DNA of 36,033 nucleotides from 2-01-FULL-41-14 sp046317875 (lineage in GTDB: Bacteria > Pseudomonadota > Alphaproteobacteria > UBA7879 > UBA5542). The stretch lies in NCBI GenBank assembly GCA_046317875.1, contig JBKCVN010000007.1:1-36033 (forward strand). The letters are read 5' to 3'. Below, in pieces: positions 17,834-24,612 of this stretch. Position numbers and translations under genes: made by a program. How positions within the stretch are numbered: the first letter of the stretch is position 1; every line of letters starts with the position of its first letter. The notes beneath the pieces were generated by a model that worked only from the letters and a program-made list of their open reading frames with translations, searched no databases and had not been told where the DNA came from.

Positions 17834-17861
17834 AAGGGGGCCTAGTTATGGCCCCTTTTTT
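17834..17861 (+). terminator. terminator hairpin directly ahead of the prohead protease gene
   Basis: AAGGGGGCC pairs with GGCCCCTT with one bulged G and is followed by T's. The tract ends 20 bases before the protease start codon, leaving room only for its ribosome site (AAAGGA). Confidence 0.75.
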
Positions 17862-17880
17862 ATGGAGAAAGGACAAAAAT

Positions 17881-18399
17881 ATGATGCAATTGGATAAAAA
17901 GTTTAATATCAAATCCACCACCGAAACGGGGTGGTTTGCGGGGTACGCCAGTGTGTATGACCACCTGGATTATCACAAGGATGTGGTGATGAGGGGGGCC
18001 TTTACCGAGACGTTACAATCGTCGGATACCTGGCCCAAAATGCTGTGGCAGCATGACCCGGCCCACCCCATTGGACGGTGGGAAAAAATAGAAGAGCGGG
18101 AGGAAGGCCTGTATGTGGAAGGGCGATTGTTTTTAGAATTACCCAAGGCCCAAGAAGCCTTTGTGCTGTTGAAAGAGGGGGTGGTGAATGCCCTGTCTAT
18201 TGGGTTTCATATCAAGAAATCCCGCCGATTGAACGAGGCCCGCCTATTGGAAAAATTAAAGCTGTACGAGGTGTCATTAGTGACCTTCCCAGCCAATACG
18301 GAGGCCCGTATTTTAGAGGTAAAACAGCATGATTCTTTAGAAGACTTGTTAAGTCGGGTAGAGACCTTACGGGACGAGATTCGGCTTTCTTTTTTATAG
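17881..18399 (+). CDS. HK97-type prohead protease (RcGTA g4-like)
   Basis: This serine protease trims the capsid protein during head maturation (peptidase family S78, formerly U35). The 172-residue length is normal. The order of motifs is as expected: GWFAGYASVYDHLDYHKDVV(MRGAF) near the N-terminus, catalytic His in MLWQHDP at H58, Ser in VNALSIGF at S106, and the acidic third residue in the strand YEVSLVTFPAN (about 131). The ATG follows AAAGGA; an upstream ATG inside the terminator would add 11 residues and is unlikely. All active-site residues are present, so the enzyme could be functional. Confidence 0.93.
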   Translation: MMQLDKKFNIKSTTETGWFAGYASVYDHLDYHKDVVMRGAFTETLQSSDTWPKMLWQHDPAHPIGRWEKIEEREEGLYVEGRLFLELPKAQEAFVLLKEGVVNALSIGFHIKKSRRLNEARLLEKLKLYEVSLVTFPANTEARILEVKQHDSLEDLLSRVETLRDEIRLSFL

Positions 18400-18428
18400 C
18401 CCGTGCACACCCCTGACTTGATAACCAT

Positions 18429-18456
18429 AAGACCAGCCGCGCTGGTCTTTTTTTTT
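18429..18456 (+). terminator. terminator hairpin between protease and capsid genes
   Basis: A 9-bp stem (AAGACCAGC/GCTGGTCTT) with a 3-base loop is followed by about nine T's. It lies between two GTA-type genes. The 70 bases up to the capsid start hold a further small hairpin (GGGAA/TTCCC) but no clear promoter. Confidence 0.85.
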
Positions 18457-18528
18457 AACCTAAGGCTTGGGGTTTAACCAAGGGAAACGTATTCCCCCAA
18501 CACCAAGCTATAAACCAAAGGACATAGA

Positions 18529-19677
18529 ATGACATTAGAAACACTATCAACCCATATGGAGATATTGGGCAAAGACTTTAAACGCTTTCAAGACACCCAC
18601 AAAGAACGGTTGGAGAAATTAGAAACCCAGCTGTTTGAAATGCCCCTGGCCCATAAAATGAGGACCAGTGCCGAGCGGCCCGCCACCTCGACCAAGGCCC
18701 AGCTGCATCAGGGCAGTTCGTTAAAAGCCTTTGAAGCCTATGTACGCGGTCATCCAGAATGGGATGCCAAATCCCTTAGTTCGGGCGAGACGCCGGGGTC
18801 TTATTTAATGCCCGAAGTGATTCAAGAACGTATTTCAAAAGAACTGCATGGGGGGCATAGCTTTCGATCGCTGGCCCGTCAGTTAAGCGTGTCATCGGGC
18901 AGTGTGGATGTGATTGTGGATCGGGATTTGCCCGCCGTGGGGTGGGTATCCGAAATGGCCGAGCGTCCCGAAACGGCCACGCCAACTTTGGAAAAAATTC
19001 GAATCTCGTTGCAAGAACTATACGCCAAACCCAAGGCCACCCAAAAGCTGTTGGATGATGGCGCCATCAATATTGAAGATTGGCTGGTGCGGAAGGTTAC
19101 GGACAAAATGACCCGTATTGAAAACGAAGCCTTTTTGGTGGGGGATGGCCAAGGCAAACCCCGCGGATTTTTAAGCTATGAAACGGCAGACCAAGCCAGC
19201 TTTGGGCGATTACAACACCATAAAACGGGCGAGGACGGGGCCTTTGGAGAAGACGGCGGGGACATCTTGATGGATATGGTGGCGTCGCTTAAGACGGAAT
19301 ATTTATCGGGTGCCGTTTGGGTGATGTCGCGATCGGCCCAGGCAGCCATTCGAAAATTAAAAGAATCGGAAACGGGCCATTATTTATGGCAACCCGCCTT
19401 GGGTGACCAAACCACGCCTACTTTATTGGGGTATCCCGTGCATGTGTTGGATGAAATGCCCGATTTGTTGCCGGGGAAAGCCAGCTGTTCGGTGGCCTTT
19501 GGAAACTTTAAGGAAGGGTATCAGATTGTGGAGAAACCCCAACTGACCATTCTGCGTGACCCCTATAGTGCCAAACCCTATGTGGAATTTTATATTACCA
19601 AACGGGTGGGGGGTGATGTAATTGATTTCGATGCCATTAAAGTGTTGAAATTCGAAGCCGACGCATCCGGTGAATAA
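18529..19677 (+). CDS. HK97-fold major capsid protein (RcGTA g5-like)
   Basis: The 382-residue protein shows the expected two parts. A helical, charged N-terminal scaffolding (delta) region lies at about 1-70 and would be removed by the protease. The capsid fold begins near residue 75 (SLKAFEAYVRGH, then SGETPGSYLMPEVIQERI). Typical later segments are VGWVSEMAERPETATPTLEKI, the helix region with LLDDGAINIEDWLVRKVTDKMTRIENEAFLVGDG, and GKPRGFLSY. The ribosome site is AAAGGA. The frame is intact. The capsid, protease and portal are the three components needed to assemble a shell, so particle formation is possible in principle. Confidence 0.94.
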   Translation: MTLETLSTHMEILGKDFKRFQDTHKERLEKLETQLFEMPLAHKMRTSAERPATSTKAQLHQGSSLKAFEAYVRGHPEWDAKSLSSGETPGSYLMPEVIQERISKELHGGHSFRSLARQLSVSSGSVDVIVDRDLPAVGWVSEMAERPETATPTLEKIRISLQELYAKPKATQKLLDDGAINIEDWLVRKVTDKMTRIENEAFLVGDGQGKPRGFLSYETADQASFGRLQHHKTGEDGAFGEDGGDILMDMVASLKTEYLSGAVWVMSRSAQAAIRKLKESETGHYLWQPALGDQTTPTLLGYPVHVLDEMPDLLPGKASCSVAFGNFKEGYQIVEKPQLTILRDPYSAKPYVEFYITKRVGGDVIDFDAIKVLKFEADASGE

Positions 19678-19705
19678 AAAGCAATGTCTATCCAACCCCC
19701 CCAAC

Positions 19706-19952
19706 TGTCACCCTCGCGGAAGCGGGGGTCCAGGAGATGTGTGCCGCAGGTATGTTGTTGAAAAATAAAAAAGAAAGATGGATTCCCGCCTGCGCGGGAA
19801 TGACAGAAGGGGGCGCGGGAATGACAGAAGGGGGCGCGGGAATGACAGAGGGGGATGCAGGAATGACAAGAGAGGACGGGGGTGTGACAAGTAGAACTAA
19901 GATGGATTGCTTTGTCCGACTGTTTGTCCTCTGCGCAATGATGGGGGTGTGG
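19706..19952. repeat. composite dispersed repeat, copy 1
   Basis: It opens with TGTCACCCTCGCGGAAGCGG, continues to an ATTCCC-N8-GGGAAT palindrome (19781-19800) and a 21-bp tandem array. It ends with a second palindromic module of the ATTGC...GCAAT type (about 19908-19940). The same order of modules recurs at 27702-27904, and a decayed copy is at 33671-33813. The ATTCCC-N8-GGGAAT form matches the pattern of neisserial dRS3 elements, which are integration targets there; no relationship is implied beyond the pattern. Confidence 0.8.
19796..19879 (+). repeat. 21-bp tandem repeat, four units
   Basis: Units of 21 bp begin GGGAATGACAGAAGGGGGCG at 19796, 19817, 19838 and 19859. The first two are identical and the last two progressively diverged. 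The units are contiguous without spacers. The plus frame would read GMTEGGA repeats, but there is no sign that this is translated. Confidence 0.85.
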
Positions 19953-20041
19953 CTGCGACACAGCGCCCCCCCCTTTTTTTTATTTAAAAATTAATAAAAA
20001 ATAAGTATTTAAAAACAAAAACATCTTTTAAATAGATATTA

Positions 20042-20096
20042 TATAATATACGATTGTTATTATTAGTAAAAAATAAATAAAAATAGGGAGATAATC
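20042..20096 (+). promoter_or_regulatory. AT-rich leader and likely promoter of the LRR gene
   Basis: The 19953-20096 stretch holds no gene. It is very AT-rich, contains a consensus TATAAT at 20042-20047 without an obvious -35, and ends in AGGGAGA ahead of the ATG at 20097. Confidence 0.4.
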
Positions 20097-21701
20097 ATGA
20101 AATTTTACACATATTTTAATTTTTTCATGGCTTGTTTTTTATATTCGTGGGGACTAAAAGCCGCCTATGACGATAAAAAAGAAGCTACAGGGGTGGTGAG
20201 ATCGGGTTATGAATCCAGTGGCAGTTTCAGCGAAGATAGTGAAGATGAAAGTGGCATAGATTTTTCTCCCCTGACTATGGGCTCAGCAGACGAAAAGGAA
20301 GAGGATGTGTTTCAGTCCTTTCCGTTGCGCGAAGATCACGAGGGGATCGTCTTATCGGCCTTGAATAAGAATTTAGAAGCTGACGAAAAAGAGAAAGATG
20401 TTTTTTCTTTTATAGGCATGCCCTTTAAATTTTCTGTCTTGAAAGCGGCAAAGCCCTTTATGCGTCGTCCCGCATCACCCTATTCATCCCCCGATTCGGA
20501 AGGCGAAGAAGAGGCCGGAGTTGTGGTTGGTGCTTCCAAAGCAGATGCACCAGACTTTAAAGACGTATTAAAAGATTTGGCACAGAATCCCCATACATTG
20601 AGGGGAATTTTAAGACTGTCTTTGAACCCTTTTCCCATGGAATTGATTCCTGCGTTGGGTCAATTTAAGGATGCTCACACCCTATCTTTGGACGGGATTT
20701 CCTTTGGGGAAAAACAACTGACCAGCGAACTGATGGAGGCGTTGAAAGGGCTTCCTAAGCTGACAAAAATAAAGATTGTGAATTCAAAAAACTTAGAAAA
20801 CTTTTTGTTTTTTCTGGGTCTTGAAATGCGTCGGTTTCCCCACGTGACCGAGATTGTTTTGGATCGAAATACGGTGGGGTCTTTGGGGGTGAAAGGGTTG
20901 TTTTGTGGGTTGGAAGATATGACCCATTTTACCAAGATTTCTTTGCGCCATTTGCCCTTGGATCGGCTTCTGCCATGGGAGGTGACGGAAGGCAAAAAAA
21001 CAGAAGGGTATAAAGTGGAAACACGCGTATCTAAAAATTCTGATGGTACCGAAACCAGCACCACCTATGTGTGGAAAACAGCCTTGGGGTTGTTGATGGA
21101 AAAACTGCCCCATATGGAGAAATTGCGCCATTTGGATGTGACGGGCAGCCTGAAATTTAAGAAAGATGACCCAAAATCACGGGATGAATTGATGTCTTTT
21201 TTTGATACTTTAACCCGTATGTCCAAACTGAATAGTGTGGGGGTGGGGGAATTGAAGGGGGATGGATTTTTGATTCGAGATCTGTCTAAAGCTTTGGAAA
21301 AACTATACACTACCCAGTGCTTACTTCGCCAATCTGAACAGAGTTGGGTGCATATTTTAAATGTGAACGGGGTGCTGGGAGAAGGTGCCACCTTGAAAGA
21401 TTTGGAAAAAGGGTTGCAATCTTTGCACCATTTGCGACGGTTGTATTTGGCCGATAATCAATTAACGGATGCCGATATGGTGTATTTATTAAAAAATATT
21501 TTGCCCCACATGAAAAAGCTAGAAGTCTTGCATTTGGGCGGGAATCTCAATTTGACCGAAAAATCATTAAATCTGTTAAAAGAAGAAATCGAAAAAGAGA
21601 AGGATTTTCATCTTAAAAAGGTGATCCTAGGGAATCAATTTCCTAAATCGAAAATCGATGACCTGCGGGCATTAAAAGTACATGTTCATATTTTGAAATA
21701 A
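20097..21701 (+). CDS. secreted leucine-rich-repeat protein
   Basis: The 534-residue protein carries a signal peptide (about residues 1-22, FFMACFLYSWGLKA), then an acidic, Ser/Glu-rich linker (about 30-150). LRR-type repeats of the ribonuclease-inhibitor kind follow from about residue 170, for example GLPKLTKIKIVNSKNL, MEKLRHLDVTGSLKF, LHHLRRLYLADNQLTDADMV and MKKLEVLHLGGNLNLTEKSL. A Lys/Asp-rich end follows. LRR proteins bind other proteins; in intracellular bacteria secreted ones often act on the host, which is inference here. It sits between the capsid and connector genes with its own leader and terminator. A related but shorter LRR protein lies at 35060-36033. Confidence 0.85.
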   Translation: MKFYTYFNFFMACFLYSWGLKAAYDDKKEATGVVRSGYESSGSFSEDSEDESGIDFSPLTMGSADEKEEDVFQSFPLREDHEGIVLSALNKNLEADEKEKDVFSFIGMPFKFSVLKAAKPFMRRPASPYSSPDSEGEEEAGVVVGASKADAPDFKDVLKDLAQNPHTLRGILRLSLNPFPMELIPALGQFKDAHTLSLDGISFGEKQLTSELMEALKGLPKLTKIKIVNSKNLENFLFFLGLEMRRFPHVTEIVLDRNTVGSLGVKGLFCGLEDMTHFTKISLRHLPLDRLLPWEVTEGKKTEGYKVETRVSKNSDGTETSTTYVWKTALGLLMEKLPHMEKLRHLDVTGSLKFKKDDPKSRDELMSFFDTLTRMSKLNSVGVGELKGDGFLIRDLSKALEKLYTTQCLLRQSEQSWVHILNVNGVLGEGATLKDLEKGLQSLHHLRRLYLADNQLTDADMVYLLKNILPHMKKLEVLHLGGNLNLTEKSLNLLKEEIEKEKDFHLKKVILGNQFPKSKIDDLRALKVHVHILK

Positions 21702-21719
21702 CCCTGTTTATCTGGCTAT

Positions 21720-21745
21720 AAAGGGGGCTTGTGCCCCCTTTTTTT
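21720..21745 (+). terminator. terminator of the LRR gene
   Basis: AAAGGGGGC-TTGT-GCCCCCTTT, a 9-bp stem with a 4-base loop, is followed by T's 19 bases after the stop. Confidence 0.9.
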
Positions 21746-21905
21746 ATTCTTTTTTTGGATTTGTGTTTTTTTCAGTGTAAGAAGGTGGGGACCCACGATA
21801 AACTATGGTGTGATATGGGAAGACAACATGACAATTTTAAGAAAAATTATGGCAACGATTGAAGATCGTACACGGTGTTAACATTAAAAAAGGGAAGGAA
21901 TAAAA

Positions 21906-22274
21906 ATGTATAAAATAGCAAACTTTTTCATGATTTGTGCCTATGTCGGTGTGACCCAAGCCAGCTTTGATGAGGATGTTTTTAGGTTTTCGCCCGTGGT
22001 TTCGGGCCAGAATGGAACATTAATGAGGGGGCAGACTAATCTTCAAAATAAAAAGGAAGACACCAATAACGAACCTTATGAAGAGGAACAGACAGTCCAT
22101 TCGCGTGTTCAAACCAGTAGCTCGTGGTTAAATGCCAAATTAGGTAGCAGCCCCCCAGCCTGGTTGCGACGGGAGAGTAAACCACGGTCGTCTTCAGCGC
22201 CCGAGGTCATGGTTTCGCTGCGTAGCCCCACCAAAGGAATCAAGATAGGATTTGAACCGGATCCGAACACATAA
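21906..22274 (+). CDS. small secreted protein of unknown function
   Basis: I recognise no family. The 122-residue protein has a signal peptide (NFFMICAYVGVTQA, cut near residue 20). A low-complexity, Ser-, Pro- and Arg-containing body looks disordered (TSSSWLNAKLGSSPPAWLRR, KPRSSSAPEVM). AAGGGAAGGAA precedes the ATG, and a terminator follows 22 bases after the stop. The 160 bases upstream hold only a dubious 17-codon frame. It is another self-contained secreted-protein unit in the phage-type cluster. Confidence 0.65.
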   Translation: MYKIANFFMICAYVGVTQASFDEDVFRFSPVVSGQNGTLMRGQTNLQNKKEDTNNEPYEEEQTVHSRVQTSSSWLNAKLGSSPPAWLRRESKPRSSSAPEVMVSLRSPTKGIKIGFEPDPNT

Positions 22275-22296
22275 AGCCAACTTATAACCCCTGAAG

Positions 22297-22322
22297 AACC
22301 CTCCCTTGTGGAGGGTTTTTTT
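22297..22322 (+). terminator. terminator of the small secreted protein
   Basis: AACCCTCC-CTTGT-GGAGGGTT, an 8-bp stem, is followed by a T tract. Confidence 0.9.
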
Positions 22323-22361
22323 ATGCCCGGAATATGCCCCCGTGCATGATTCTTACGACCC

Positions 22362-22388
22362 CGAGGCCCCATGGCCTCGTTTTTTTTT
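22362..22388 (+). terminator. second terminator hairpin, just ahead of the connector gene
   Basis: CGAGGCC-CCAT-GGCCTCG, a 7-bp stem, is followed by nine T's. The tract ends 15 bases before the ATG at 22404, with only the GAGGAG ribosome site between them. Confidence 0.85.
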
Positions 22389-22403
22389 AACAGAGGAGCA
22401 AAA

Positions 22404-22994
22404 ATGAAAACAATTTTAATCACACCCCCTGCCGTAGAGGCGTTGACCGTGGCCCAGGTGAAAGATTTTTTGAAAATAACGCATACCCAGGAAGACGACC
22501 TGCTGGCCCACTTTATTACCACGGCCCGCTATATGGCCGAAACCTATTTACGGCGAAAATTGATTACCCAGCGGATTGCGTCTATTTTGCCCTTTCGCCC
22601 CAATCATCGGAAAAAACAAGGGCTGCAAAGGGTGTGGACCGTGGGCGATCGGTATGCCCTGTTTTTGCCCCGTGGCACATTCCAAAAAATTCATGAGGTG
22701 GAAATGATCTCGGAAGAGGGCGACACGGTTTCGGTGCCGCCATCGCGGTATCATGTGAATGCCCACCAGGACCCGGCCTTGTTAGTGGTGGATGATCAGA
22801 ACGGATGGGGCGTGCGGGTGACCTATGATGTGGGATATGGCGCAAGCCCCACAGATATCCCCCCACCCCTGCAGCATGCTTTATTACAAATGGTGGCCTG
22901 TCTTTATCATCAACGCACCCTGGCGGAGGGGCCCGTGTTGGCCAAGGTGGCACCCCTTTTGGACCCCTATCGGTTATTGCCAGGATCATTATGA
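22404..22994 (+). CDS. phage head-tail connector, gp6-like (RcGTA g6-like)
   Basis: The 196-residue protein opens with TILITPPAVEALTVAQVKDFLKI and continues with 'DDLLAHFITTARYMAETYLRRKLI'. This is the two-helix N-terminal pattern of HK97 gp6/'phage gp6-like head-tail connector' proteins, which form a ring below the portal. A beta-rich region and the end 'PPPLQHALLQMVACLYHQR' are also typical of this family in alphaproteobacterial GTAs. GAGGAG sits six bases before the ATG. Its stop overlaps an ATG of the next frame (ATGA), so connector, adaptor and terminator genes are translationally linked. Confidence 0.9.
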   Translation: MKTILITPPAVEALTVAQVKDFLKITHTQEDDLLAHFITTARYMAETYLRRKLITQRIASILPFRPNHRKKQGLQRVWTVGDRYALFLPRGTFQKIHEVEMISEEGDTVSVPPSRYHVNAHQDPALLVVDDQNGWGVRVTYDVGYGASPTDIPPPLQHALLQMVACLYHQRTLAEGPVLAKVAPLLDPYRLLPGSL

Positions 22995-23008
22995 AGGGAG
23001 CCCCAACC

Positions 23009-23353
23009 ATGACTAAGCAGATGAACTTGGACCTTTTGACCGAACTGGTGATGCTGGAAGAATGCCATCGGCTGCCCGACGGCCAGGGGGGTATGACCAC
23101 CGAATGGCGCCCCGTGGAAACCCTGTGGGCTTGTATCCAAGCGCAAAAACCCACCCCCACCACCGAACGATGGCAGGGCGAGCGACCGCACTATGCCGCC
23201 CGATACTGGGTGTGGCTGCGGCGGGCCCATGTGTTGCCGGCGACCTATCGCTTGCGGTGGCATACCCACATTTTGGTGCCCCTATCGGCGGTGAGCCGGT
23301 TGCCGGGCCAGGAATGGCAAATGATGCTGACGGAAGAGGAGGTACTGCAATGA
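23009..23353 (+). CDS. phage head-tail adaptor (RcGTA g7-like)
   Basis: The 114-residue small beta-barrel-type protein fits the head-tail joining family: 'EECHRLPDGQGGMTTEWRPV', then 'LWACIQAQKPTPT', and finally an L-x-x-A-x-x-Y-x-L-R-W...I strand pattern. It would act as the stopper between connector and tail. I prefer the ATG at 23009 because AAGGGAG lies nine bases before it. The alternative at 22991 overlaps the connector stop as ATGA, is preceded by AGGA and would add six residues; both are plausible. Its stop overlaps the next start as ATGA. Confidence 0.82.
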   Translation: MTKQMNLDLLTELVMLEECHRLPDGQGGMTTEWRPVETLWACIQAQKPTPTTERWQGERPHYAARYWVWLRRAHVLPATYRLRWHTHILVPLSAVSRLPGQEWQMMLTEEEVLQ

Positions 23354-23748
23354 CCCATGATCATGGCCTAATGGCAGCCCTTTATCCCGCCCTGAGCACC
23401 CATTTGGGAGACACGCTGCCCCTGTTTCAGCATGTGCCTGCCGGGGTGGTTCCGCCCTATGTGGTGATGGAAGTGGAATCGCTGGAGGCAGGAAACGGCC
23501 TGCCATCGCCCCATTTTTGCACCCGGGGGCGGTTGATGCTGCGGGTATGGAGCGCCTATGAGGGACGCCTAGAAATCTCGAAACATCTGAAAACGCTGGA
23601 GGCCTTTTTTCAAGGCAAAGAGATAACCTTAAATCCCGGAACCGTGTGGTTCGAGGCGGTAAAGATAGCCTATGGGGCCCCCAGCAGTAAAACCCAACAG
23701 GGTTGGCACCAGGGGCACATTACGGTGGCCTTTGTTTTAAGGGCCTAG
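23350..23748 (+). CDS. DUF3168 tail-terminator-like protein (RcGTA g8-like)
   Basis: The 132-residue protein starts with a helix 'GLMAALYPALSTHLG' and continues with 'PAGVVPPYVVMEVESLEAG' and 'GRLMLRVWSAYEGRLEISKHL'. This is the layout of DUF3168 proteins, which cap phage tails at the head-tail junction. It overlaps the previous gene by ATGA, and the order connector-adaptor-DUF3168 matches RcGTA g6-g7-g8. The major tail protein (g9), which should come next, is not found in this window. Confidence 0.87.
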   Translation: MTHDHGLMAALYPALSTHLGDTLPLFQHVPAGVVPPYVVMEVESLEAGNGLPSPHFCTRGRLMLRVWSAYEGRLEISKHLKTLEAFFQGKEITLNPGTVWFEAVKIAYGAPSSKTQQGWHQGHITVAFVLRA

Positions 23749-23779
23749 GGAAAACACAACACATACGAAGGGACATAAA

Positions 23780-23881
23780 ATGGAAAAAAATATTATATTT
23801 CATACCTATTGGGGCCCCATCCCTCCCATCTTAAAACGGTGGTACGATTGGCCACGATGGTGGCAGGGGGGGCCAAAATGA
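23780..23881 (+). CDS. 33-residue Trp-rich phage-cluster ORF
   Basis: The small frame begins after GAAGGGA six bases upstream and ends in an ATGA overlap with the next gene, the same coupling used between its upstream neighbours. The peptide contains five Trp in 33 residues (TYWGPIPP, KRWYDWPRWWQ), and a hydrophobic start is followed by a basic end. RcGTA has very small genes for tail-assembly chaperones, but I see no clear similarity to these. It could also be the remaining end of a degraded tail gene. The ribosome site and overlap favour translation. Confidence 0.5.
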   Translation: MEKNIIFHTYWGPIPPILKRWYDWPRWWQGGPK

Positions 23882-24381
23882 CGCCCTCAGGTTTAAAAAT
23901 TCAGGGGGCTGGGATGCCCCCTTTTTTGTTGGATGAGTGTACCCAAACCCTGGAAACCCTGGCCCTGGGGGGATTGCATCGTACCGTCAATGGCCAGCTG
24001 ATTTATACGGGATGGGAAGGCATAGTGAAGTATAAAAGCCACTGTACGGGCAAGGGAAAAATGGCCCCGGGCCTGGCGAAATTAAAACGGGGCCATGCGG
24101 TGGGGGTGGACTGTATTCAACGCTTGTGGCAAGAGGCATTGACCACGTCCATGACCCTGTCACGCCCGGCGGTGCAGGCCACCCTGTTGGTGATGGATCG
24201 CGATCGACGCTCGGTGCCATTTCGACAGATATCCCCCACCCAGTTGGAATGGGAGGCCGGCACTGGGCCCGTGTACGTATCATACTGCCCCCACCTGCAG
24301 ATGCGCGTGGTGGATATGGGCTTTAAAATCACCGAATGGGAGGGGGCCTCGGTGTGGTGGCTGAATCTGGAAGAGGTTTAG
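23878..24381 (+). CDS. phage-type structural protein, family unknown
   Basis: The 167-residue protein lies directly downstream of the DUF3168 gene with the same GC-rich, GGGG/CCCC-loaded codon use, so it is part of the phage module. Visible features are 'LGGLHRTVNGQLIYTGWEG', 'KYKSHCTGKGKMAPGLAKLKRGHAVGVDCIQRLW' and an aromatic C-terminus (ASVWWLNLEEV). This suggests a beta-rich tail or baseplate component, but I cannot name the family. The start is ambiguous: the ATG at 23878 is coupled to the small upstream frame, while the ATG at 23914 has AGGGGG ahead of it. A strong terminator-like hairpin (23904-23927) overlaps the second start. Confidence 0.65.
   Translation: MTPSGLKIQGAGMPPFLLDECTQTLETLALGGLHRTVNGQLIYTGWEGIVKYKSHCTGKGKMAPGLAKLKRGHAVGVDCIQRLWQEALTTSMTLSRPAVQATLLVMDRDRRSVPFRQISPTQLEWEAGTGPVYVSYCPHLQMRVVDMGFKITEWEGASVWWLNLEEV
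23904..23927 (+). terminator. terminator-like hairpin inside the start of a phage-type gene
   Basis: GGGGGC-TGGGAT-GCCCCC followed by T6 has the form of a strong intrinsic terminator, yet lies in the first codons of the 23878 gene and overlaps the alternative ATG at 23914. Confidence 0.6.
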
Positions 24382-24386
24382 GGTGT

Positions 24387-24577
24387 AAAAAAAAGGGATG
24401 GGATGTGCCTGTTGAAAGGTACTAGACGAATTTCTTAGGCGGACTCGAGTCAAACTTGTTTCTGGGGGAAACTGCCATAAGACATCTTTTACACGGTGAA
24501 CAAAGGTACAAGCACCCCTTTTCTGTAAACGGAAGAGGGAAGATGGGTGCTTGGCTTCAGAAGGCACAGAACCCTTG
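24387..24577 (-). ncRNA. candidate structured small RNA, unassigned
   Basis: This gap codes for nothing convincing but is strongly self-complementary. Its ends pair: TGTGCC at 24404-24409 with GGCACA near 24563-24568, extended by TGAA/TTCA and GGG/CCC. Inside lies a long hairpin of AAGCACC/GGTGCTT enclosing a CCTTTTC/GAAGAGG stem (24509-24551), plus GTTTC/GAAAC and GACTCGAGTC. On the minus strand it ends in U8 and is preceded by a TATATC -10-like box. A closed rod of about 190 nt resembles 6S RNA in size and topology, but I cannot match a family; the strand is inferred. Confidence 0.35.
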
Positions 24578-24603
24578 ACAGATATAAAAGGCCTGCATAC
24601 AGT
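24575..24603 (+). promoter_or_regulatory. promoter of the EamA transporter gene
   Basis: A perfect TTGACA (24575-24580) is followed after 17 bases by TACAGT (24598-24603). Transcription would start at about 24610, giving a nearly leaderless mRNA for an ATG at 24613. Confidence 0.5.
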
Positions 24604-24612
24604 CATAAAATC

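Noticed and set aside
19796..19879. CRISPR-like array
   Set aside because: The 21-bp units are directly contiguous without spacers, and no cas gene is near; it is a simple tandem repeat.
19737..19994. Plus-strand frame encoding GMTEGGA repeats
   Set aside because: It arises from the dispersed repeat and its 21-bp units; no ribosome site, and the composition is repeat-derived.
21828..21881. 17-codon frame upstream of the small secreted protein
   Set aside because: It has only a weak GGGAAGA site and no recognisable features; not enough support.
22582..23163. 193-codon minus-strand frame opposite the connector and adaptor genes
   Set aside because: It is an antisense shadow of GC-rich coding DNA; the plus frames have recognisable families and ribosome sites.
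24404..24590. RNase P RNA on the plus strand
   Set aside because: Short matches (ACAGAACCC, GGTACAAGC) exist, but the piece is about half the normal size and lacks the GAGGAAAGTC and AGATGAAT core elements.
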